A DNA stretch of 64,000 nt from an uncultured Actinomycetes bacterium (GTDB lineage Bacteria > Actinomycetota > Actinomycetes > Nanopelagicales > Nanopelagicaceae): assembly GCA_903827945.1 (NCBI GenBank), contig CAIKKN010000029.1:1-64000 (forward strand), given 5' to 3'. The notes under the pieces were generated by a model. It was not told where the DNA came from. It worked only from the letters and a program-made list of their open reading frames with translations, and made no database searches. Of this stretch, positions 59,203 to 64,000 are shown piece by piece. The first letter of the stretch is position 1; the number at the start of each line of letters is the position of its first letter. Made by a program: the position numbers and the translations under genes.

Positions 59203-61470
59203 ATGGGAACACGAGAGCGTCGTGAGCGATCTGACCAGATCGATGGAGAACTAATCACTCTCTTTCACGACGCTCTTTCTCGTCTTGATATTACAGAAAA
59301 TAATATTGCACTTACTGCTGTCGGGGGATACGGAAGAGGCGAGTTATCGCCAGGCTCAGATCTAGATATTCTCTTATTGCACGCGGGTTTATCACCTGAA
59401 AAACTTAAGGAATTTGTCAACGCGTTTTTGTACCCACTGTGGTCAACAAATCGGAAAGTTGATTATTCACTTCGCACAAAGTCTGAAACTCTCACTGCAG
59501 CGCAGGATGACATAAAAGTAGCGCTTGGTTTGTTGGACATCAGGCATATATGTGGAAACGCAAATTTGACCGACGATGTGGCTGCTTCTGCGCTAGAACA
59601 ATGGCAGAAGGAGTACAAGAAGAATTTGCCAAAACTTCGTACATCTTTAGAAGAGAGACATGAGCGGGCAGGAGAGCTTGCCTACCTGCTTGAGCCAGAT
59701 CTTAAAGAGGCTCGTGGAGGACTCCGGGATATCAATTCGCTGAGAGCACTTGCCAGACTCGATGTCATTGAGGTGGCTTTGGATCGGGTAGCGGCGGCAG
59801 AATCAATTCTCATGAATGTGCGCGATGCGCTTCACGAAACAAGTCAGCGAGAGCGAGATCAGTTGCTTTTTACCGAGCAAGATAAAGTGGCCGCTCTTCT
59901 TAATTATGCAGATGCAGATGTCTTAATGCTAGAAGTCGCAAAGTCGGCTCGCGCCGTCGATTACACAGCTTCGCGCACCTGGGATCGCATCGACAGGCTT
60001 GAAAGGCTTGAAAGGCGTTCAATCTTTAAAAGATCGCGACCCGTCGGTGTTGCAAAAGGGTTAGTGGCTTTCGATGGCGAGCTCGCAATTGATGAAGCAT
60101 ATGAAATTGAATCTGATCCAGCTTTAGGTTTGCGTGCTGCAGCAATTGCAGCACAGCGAGGATTGCACCTAACGGTGGATGCCTGTGTTGATATGGCCTC
60201 TCAGTTAAGTGATTTGCCAACTCCTTGGCCACGCCAAAGTCGCGAAGACTTAGTCACACTCATTGGCGCCGGCGAACATATGATTGAAACATTCGAAGCT
60301 CTAGACCAAGAAGGACTCATCGCACGGTGGATACCTGAATGGTCCCATGTTCGTTTCTTACCTCAACGAAATGTTCTTCATCGCCACACTGTCGACAGAC
60401 ATATGCTCGAGACTGCTTTTCGGGCAGTAGCCCTTACTCGAAAAGTACACCGCCCTGACTTATTGCTCATCGCAGCGCTATTTCATGACATTGGAAAAGG
60501 TTTTCCTAATAAGGATCATTCAGATTACGGTGAAGTGTTAATTCAACCATTAGCGCGCAGAATGGGTTTCGATGAGGAAGATGTAGAAACCTTGGCTCTG
60601 ATGGTGAAGCACCATTTACTTCTATCTGCTGTAGCCACACGCCGGGATCTAGATGATCCGCAGACGATTGCCTTTGTTCTTGCGTTTATCAAAGATGCAC
60701 AAACCCTTGAACTTCTTCATGCCTTGAGTATCGCCGATGGTGAGGCTACCGGCACCACAGCGTGGAGCAAATGGAAGGCAGGACTCGTCCAAGATTTAGT
60801 CAATCGATGCCTTGCCGCGATGTCAGGTATCGCTCCTGCGCCACAACTTGAGTTAACTCCAGAGCAAGTGGAGATGGCTGAAAGTGGAGAGCTGCGGGTT
60901 CTCTTAACAAAACGTGATGAAAATTTCGTCATTGAAATAATTTCGCCAGATCGCACAGGGTTGTTATCAATGGTCGCAGCCGTTCTTTCAATATCAAGGT
61001 TAGATGTCAGATCGGCGCGGACAAGAACGATCGGAAGTTCTGCTGTGATGACCTGGTTGGTCGCTCTCGATGCTTATGCGCCCGAGCCAACTCAGGAAGG
61101 CCTTCATTCACTCCTGTCAAAGGCCCTTGACCGTGAGATTGACATCAATAAACGAATTGAAGAGAGAATCAATAATTATCGTAAATACCCAGGTATTCCA
61201 ACAGCTCCTCCTGTTGTAATCGCGACAAATGATCTGGCAACGAATGCAACTGTTGTTGAAGTGAGAACTCACGATAAGCCAGGAGTACTCTTCAATGTAT
61301 CCCGAACGATTTCGAAATTTGGAGTAGATATTCGTGCGGCTATTGTTGCGACACTTGGTGCCGAGGCATTCGACACTCTCTACGTTACGGATTTGCAGGG
61401 GAACGCTCTGAGTGAAGAGAAGGCAAAAATCCTTGCAAATCAAGTCGAAAATTACTTGCTGACTTTATGA
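59203..61470 (+). CDS. glnD: [Protein-PII] nucleotidyltransferase GlnD
   Basis: 755 residues. Nucleotidyltransferase motif GGYGRGELSPGSDLDIL (41-57), HD hydrolase domain with ALFHDIGKG (about 424), and two C-terminal ACT domains (about 570-640 and 685-755) that bind glutamine. Modifies and demodifies GlnB Tyr51. The N-terminus is short. Last gene of the nitrogen operon, 13 bp after glnB. Confidence 0.93.
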   Translation: MGTRERRERSDQIDGELITLFHDALSRLDITENNIALTAVGGYGRGELSPGSDLDILLLHAGLSPEKLKEFVNAFLYPLWSTNRKVDYSLRTKSETLTAAQDDIKVALGLLDIRHICGNANLTDDVAASALEQWQKEYKKNLPKLRTSLEERHERAGELAYLLEPDLKEARGGLRDINSLRALARLDVIEVALDRVAAAESILMNVRDALHETSQRERDQLLFTEQDKVAALLNYADADVLMLEVAKSARAVDYTASRTWDRIDRLERLERRSIFKRSRPVGVAKGLVAFDGELAIDEAYEIESDPALGLRAAAIAAQRGLHLTVDACVDMASQLSDLPTPWPRQSREDLVTLIGAGEHMIETFEALDQEGLIARWIPEWSHVRFLPQRNVLHRHTVDRHMLETAFRAVALTRKVHRPDLLLIAALFHDIGKGFPNKDHSDYGEVLIQPLARRMGFDEEDVETLALMVKHHLLLSAVATRRDLDDPQTIAFVLAFIKDAQTLELLHALSIADGEATGTTAWSKWKAGLVQDLVNRCLAAMSGIAPAPQLELTPEQVEMAESGELRVLLTKRDENFVIEIISPDRTGLLSMVAAVLSISRLDVRSARTRTIGSSAVMTWLVALDAYAPEPTQEGLHSLLSKALDREIDINKRIEERINNYRKYPGIPTAPPVVIATNDLATNATVVEVRTHDKPGVLFNVSRTISKFGVDIRAAIVATLGAEAFDTLYVTDLQGNALSEEKAKILANQVENYLLTL

Positions 61471-61494
61471 TTTTGATGTGTGTACGCTAGCGCC

Positions 61495-62946
61495 GTGTTT
61501 GACTCACTCTCATCGAAATTCTCCAAGGCATTTTCGGGCCTTCGATCAAAAGGTCGTATCAAAAGTGGGGATATCGATGAAGTAACTGAGGAAATCAGGC
61601 TCGCTCTTCTGGATTCAGATGTGGCACTTGAAGTTGTTGAAAGTTTTATCGACAAGATTAAAGATCGCTCATTAGGGAAACTTGAAGAAGTTAATAAGGG
61701 AATCAACCCTTCACAAGCAATTTTCAACATCATCAATGAAGAGCTGACAACTATTCTCGGGGGAAGTGCCCGACGAATCCGACTCGCGAAGAAGCCCCCG
61801 ACGGTCATTATGCTTGCCGGACTTCAAGGAGCAGGTAAGACAACTCTTGCCGCAAAACTTGCTTTATATTTAAAGAAGCAAGGAAACACTCCACTTCTTG
61901 TAGCCTCAGATTTACAGCGCCCAAATGCAGTGACTCAACTTCAACAGGTTGGAGCAGGAGTAAATGTTCCAGTCTTTGCTCCGCAACCAGGTAATGGGGT
62001 TGGAGATCCTGTCGCTGTGGCAAAGGCTGGAATCAAGTTTGCAATCGAAAAGATGTACAACATAGTTATTGTCGATACCGCCGGACGACTTGGTGTTGAT
62101 CAAGATTTGATGCAAGAAGCAATGCGAATTCGTGATGCAGTAAACCCAGATGAAATTCTCTTTGTCGTAGATGCAATGATTGGCCAAGATGCCGTTCGAA
62201 CTGCGCAAGCATTTCTCGACGGAGTTGGCTTCGACGGAATAGTGCTAACAAAACTAGATGGCGATGCACGTGGTGGCGCAGCACTTTCTATCGTAGCTAA
62301 GACAGAACGACCAATTATGTTTGCTTCCACTGGTGAAAAGAGTGAAGATTTTGATCTTTTCTATCCAGACCGGATGGCCTCTCGAATTCTTGGACTCGGT
62401 GATATCCAGACGCTTGCTGAACAGGCAAAAAGCGCAATGGATTCACAAACGACAGACAAGCTAGAGAAAAAGTTTGCAAGCGGAGAAGATTTCACTCTCG
62501 ATGACTTCCTCTCTCAATTAGAGGCTATGAAAAAGATGGGATCGATGTCCAAGCTTCTTGGAATGTTGCCAGGTGCAAATTCTGGTGCGATGAAAAAGCA
62601 GCTTGAAAGCATCGACGATAACGAACTAGTACGGACGCAATCAATTGTGCAATCCATGACTCCTCTTGAGCGCCACGATCCAAAAGTTTTGAATGGTTCT
62701 CGTCGTGCGCGAATTGCAAAGGGAAGTGGCCGTCAGGTTTCAGAGGTCAATAACCTGGTCGATCGCTTCGCGCAGGCGCAAAAAATGATGAAACAGATGC
62801 GCAATGGAGGCGGAATACCTGGAGCGCCAAAAGGCATGGGACTGCCGGCTGGGATGGGTCTGCCTGCACAAAAGCCTGGCCAGACCCCGGCCAAGAAGAA
62901 GTCACGCTCCGGAAATCCAGCTAAACGAGCCGCCGAAGAAGGCTAG
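61495..62946 (+). CDS. ffh: Signal recognition particle protein Ffh
   Basis: 483 residues from GTG 61495, where VFDSLSSKFSKAFSGLRSKG matches Ffh N-termini; a GTG at 61480 is also in frame. N domain, then GTPase G domain (GLQGAGKTTLAAKLA, DTAGRLGVD, TKLDGDARGG) and the methionine-rich M domain that binds 4.5S RNA and signal peptides (MTPLERHDPKVLNGSRRARIAKGSG). Works with FtsY. A Gly/Pro/Lys tail ends the protein. Confidence 0.96.
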   Translation: MFDSLSSKFSKAFSGLRSKGRIKSGDIDEVTEEIRLALLDSDVALEVVESFIDKIKDRSLGKLEEVNKGINPSQAIFNIINEELTTILGGSARRIRLAKKPPTVIMLAGLQGAGKTTLAAKLALYLKKQGNTPLLVASDLQRPNAVTQLQQVGAGVNVPVFAPQPGNGVGDPVAVAKAGIKFAIEKMYNIVIVDTAGRLGVDQDLMQEAMRIRDAVNPDEILFVVDAMIGQDAVRTAQAFLDGVGFDGIVLTKLDGDARGGAALSIVAKTERPIMFASTGEKSEDFDLFYPDRMASRILGLGDIQTLAEQAKSAMDSQTTDKLEKKFASGEDFTLDDFLSQLEAMKKMGSMSKLLGMLPGANSGAMKKQLESIDDNELVRTQSIVQSMTPLERHDPKVLNGSRRARIAKGSGRQVSEVNNLVDRFAQAQKMMKQMRNGGGIPGAPKGMGLPAGMGLPAQKPGQTPAKKKSRSGNPAKRAAEEG

Positions 62947-63108
62947 AACGTGATTTGGGTATGAGTCGCCTTGCTGGCAGAATTACCACCCTGTACCGGG
63001 GCCCTCTACCCCCAGCACAAAATCCAAATTTCAACCAATATGGATATCGATTGAATCGACGCTCCCACTGTCGAAACATGAAATACCGAATTTTTTAATA
63101 GGAGTAAC

Positions 63109-63657
63109 GTGGCTGTAAAGATTAAGTTGATGCGTCTTGGAAAGATTCGCACACCTCATTACCGAATTGTTGTTGCTGATGCTCGCTCTGCTCGTAACTC
63201 AAAGCAGATTGAAGAGATCGGTCGTTATTCACCAGTTGCAGAACCATCATTCATCTCTGTGAAGTCTGATCGTGTTCAGTACTGGCTTGGTGTTGGTGCA
63301 CAACCAACCGAAGCTGTAGAGGCAATTTTGAAAATTACTGGCGATTGGCAGAAAGCAAAGGGTCTACCTGGCGCTGAAGGAACACTTCGCGTTGCCGCTG
63401 AAAAGCCACACAAGCGTGTTGCATACGAAGCTGCTGTTAAAGAAGCAATGGCTGAGCCTGCCGAAGGCGCTACAACTTTGAAGAAGAAGGCTGCTGAGAA
63501 GCTTGCTGCTAAAGCAGCGCCTGCCGTCGAAGAAGTAGTAGAAGTTGCAGAAGTTGCAGAAGTTGCAGAAGTTGCAGAAGTAGCAGAAGTTGCAGAAGTT
63601 GCAGAAGTGTCGGAGCCAGTAGCGCAAGAGGCAACTCCAGAAGCGGCAGCCGAATAA
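63109..63657 (+). CDS. rpsP: 30S ribosomal protein S16 with long repeat tail
   Basis: 182 residues, more than twice E. coli S16 (82). Residues 1-85 are the S16 fold ([29 protein letters not shown]). The extension is Ala/Glu/Lys-rich and contains an EVA repeat of seven 9-bp units. Actinobacterial S16 often has such an acidic tail. GTG start, AGGAG 5 bp before. It heads the rpsP-khpA-rimM group. Confidence 0.96.
   Translation: MAVKIKLMRLGKIRTPHYRIVVADARSARNSKQIEEIGRYSPVAEPSFISVKSDRVQYWLGVGAQPTEAVEAILKITGDWQKAKGLPGAEGTLRVAAEKPHKRVAYEAAVKEAMAEPAEGATTLKKKAAEKLAAKAAPAVEEVVEVAEVAEVAEVAEVAEVAEVAEVSEPVAQEATPEAAAE
63541..63603 (+). repeat. Seven 9-bp tandem repeats in rpsP
   Basis: Units GAAGTTGCA, repeated seven times with one variant (GAAGTAGCA), encode E-V-A. 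The exact copies at DNA level make slippage and length variation between strains likely. Confidence 0.92.
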
Positions 63658-63659
63658 CC

Positions 63660-63899
63660 ATGATTGATGAGGCTCTCGAGCATCTCGTTAAGGGAATCGT
63701 CGACAACCCAGAAGAAGTCGTCATTACCGAAAAGACTCACCGTCGTGGAACAACTTTAGAAGTGCGTGTTCACCCAGAAGATATTGGCAAAGTGATCGGA
63801 CGTAACGGTCGCACTGCTCGCGCACTTCGCACAGTCGTCAGCGCAATTGCTGGACGTTCTGTACGCGTTGATCTCATCGAGGCTGACGAGGCTCGTTAA
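63660..63899 (+). CDS. khpA: KH-domain RNA-binding protein KhpA
   Basis: 79 residues, one KH domain with the GxxG loop in [17 protein letters not shown] (about 48-64). Binds RNA; in other bacteria KhpA works with KhpB in cell division and RNA regulation. Always next to rpsP and rimM. ATG 3 bp after the rpsP stop. Confidence 0.93.
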   Translation: MIDEALEHLVKGIVDNPEEVVITEKTHRRGTTLEVRVHPEDIGKVIGRNGRTARALRTVVSAIAGRSVRVDLIEADEAR

Positions 63900-63901
63900 T
63901 A

Positions 63902-64000
63902 GTGCTCCTAGTCGTTGGTCGCATAGGCCGCGCACATGGAGTTCTTGGCGAGGCTACAGTTGAAGTTCGCACAGATCTTCCGGAAGAACGCTTTTATTCC
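63902..64000 (+). CDS. rimM: Ribosome maturation factor RimM, 5' part
   Basis: GTG at 63902 opens a frame that runs to the window edge: [21 protein letters not shown], the usual RimM N-terminus. Binds S19 and aids 30S maturation. Only 33 residues are visible. Confidence 0.85.
   Translation, partial: MLLVVGRIGRAHGVLGEATVEVRTDLPEERFYS

Noticed and set aside
63276-63740. Long minus-strand frame opposite rpsP
   Set aside because: Ala/Thr/Ser repeats are the reverse complement of the rpsP EVA repeat; antisense artefact.

Overview
The window looks like core chromosome of a streamlined, moderate-GC actinobacterium, most like the freshwater acI lineage (Nanopelagicales, e.g. Planktophila/Nanopelagicus). 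The organism call is inference. It rests on actinobacterial gene families (DUF3145, SepIVA-like protein, HU with a Lys/Ala-rich tail, IclR-type NdgR next to leuCD, GlnB-GlnD next to amt), on actinobacterial gene order throughout, on base composition clearly below the usual high-GC actinobacteria, and on very tight packing with many ATGA/TAATG overlaps. I see no insertion sequence, integrase, CRISPR array, toxin-antitoxin pair, restriction system, phage gene or rRNA operon.

Layout. 1-3.1 kb: 5' part of a homocysteine methyltransferase gene (minus), a secreted M23 peptidase, cspA, a 319-bp gene-free gap that may hold a structured RNA, DUF3145 and SIMPL proteins. 3.1-6.6 kb: type II fatty-acid operon fabD-fabH-acpP-fabF (minus). 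6.6-11.9 kb: glgX, and an operon of two GT4 glycosyltransferases plus an SGNH hydrolase (minus). 12-18 kb: etfB-etfA, cysteine desulfurase, mnmA, ligA. 18-27.5 kb: a 42-residue membrane protein, nadD, rsfS, a histidine phosphatase, tRNA-Ala, an SDR, leuS, comEA, comEC (split by an in-frame TGA), a secreted HNH-like protein, holA. 27.5-38.8 kb: rpsT, lepA, hemW, a shortened hrcA, dnaJ, rsmE, HIT, phoH, ybeY, a CNNM/CorC protein, FAH, gltX. 38.8-42.6 kb: tRNA-Gln, tRNA-Glu, ndgR (minus), leuCD, hup. 42.6-50.9 kb: plsC, gpsA, ddl, Lrp-like, thiL, GDPD, rpmB, recG, rsmD, coaD. 50.9-64 kb: sepIVA-like, DUF177, rpmF, rnc, smc, ftsY, amt-glnB-glnD, ffh, rpsP, khpA and the start of rimM.

How the genes work together. 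fabD/fabH/acpP/fabF make acyl chains, and plsC and gpsA put acyl chains and glycerol-3-phosphate into phospholipid; the GT4 pair probably builds a glycolipid. Cysteine desulfurase supplies sulfur to MnmA. GltX sits beside tRNA-Gln and tRNA-Glu, the two tRNAs it charges in bacteria that make Gln-tRNA by amidation. Amt, GlnB and GlnD form the ammonium uptake and PII signalling unit, with a possible GlnR box upstream. FtsY and Ffh are the two SRP GTPases. Many others serve ribosome biogenesis and translation (rsfS, lepA, rsmE, ybeY, rsmD, rnc, rpmB, rpmF, rpsP, rpsT, khpA, rimM).

No clearly new multi-gene system is visible. The best leads are local: the in-frame TGA in comEC, an HrcA lacking about 100 central residues, a nadD with no good start codon lying in frame behind a tiny membrane protein, the structured gap upstream of cspA, a perfect 20-bp palindrome in front of hup, and tandem repeats inside hup and rpsP.
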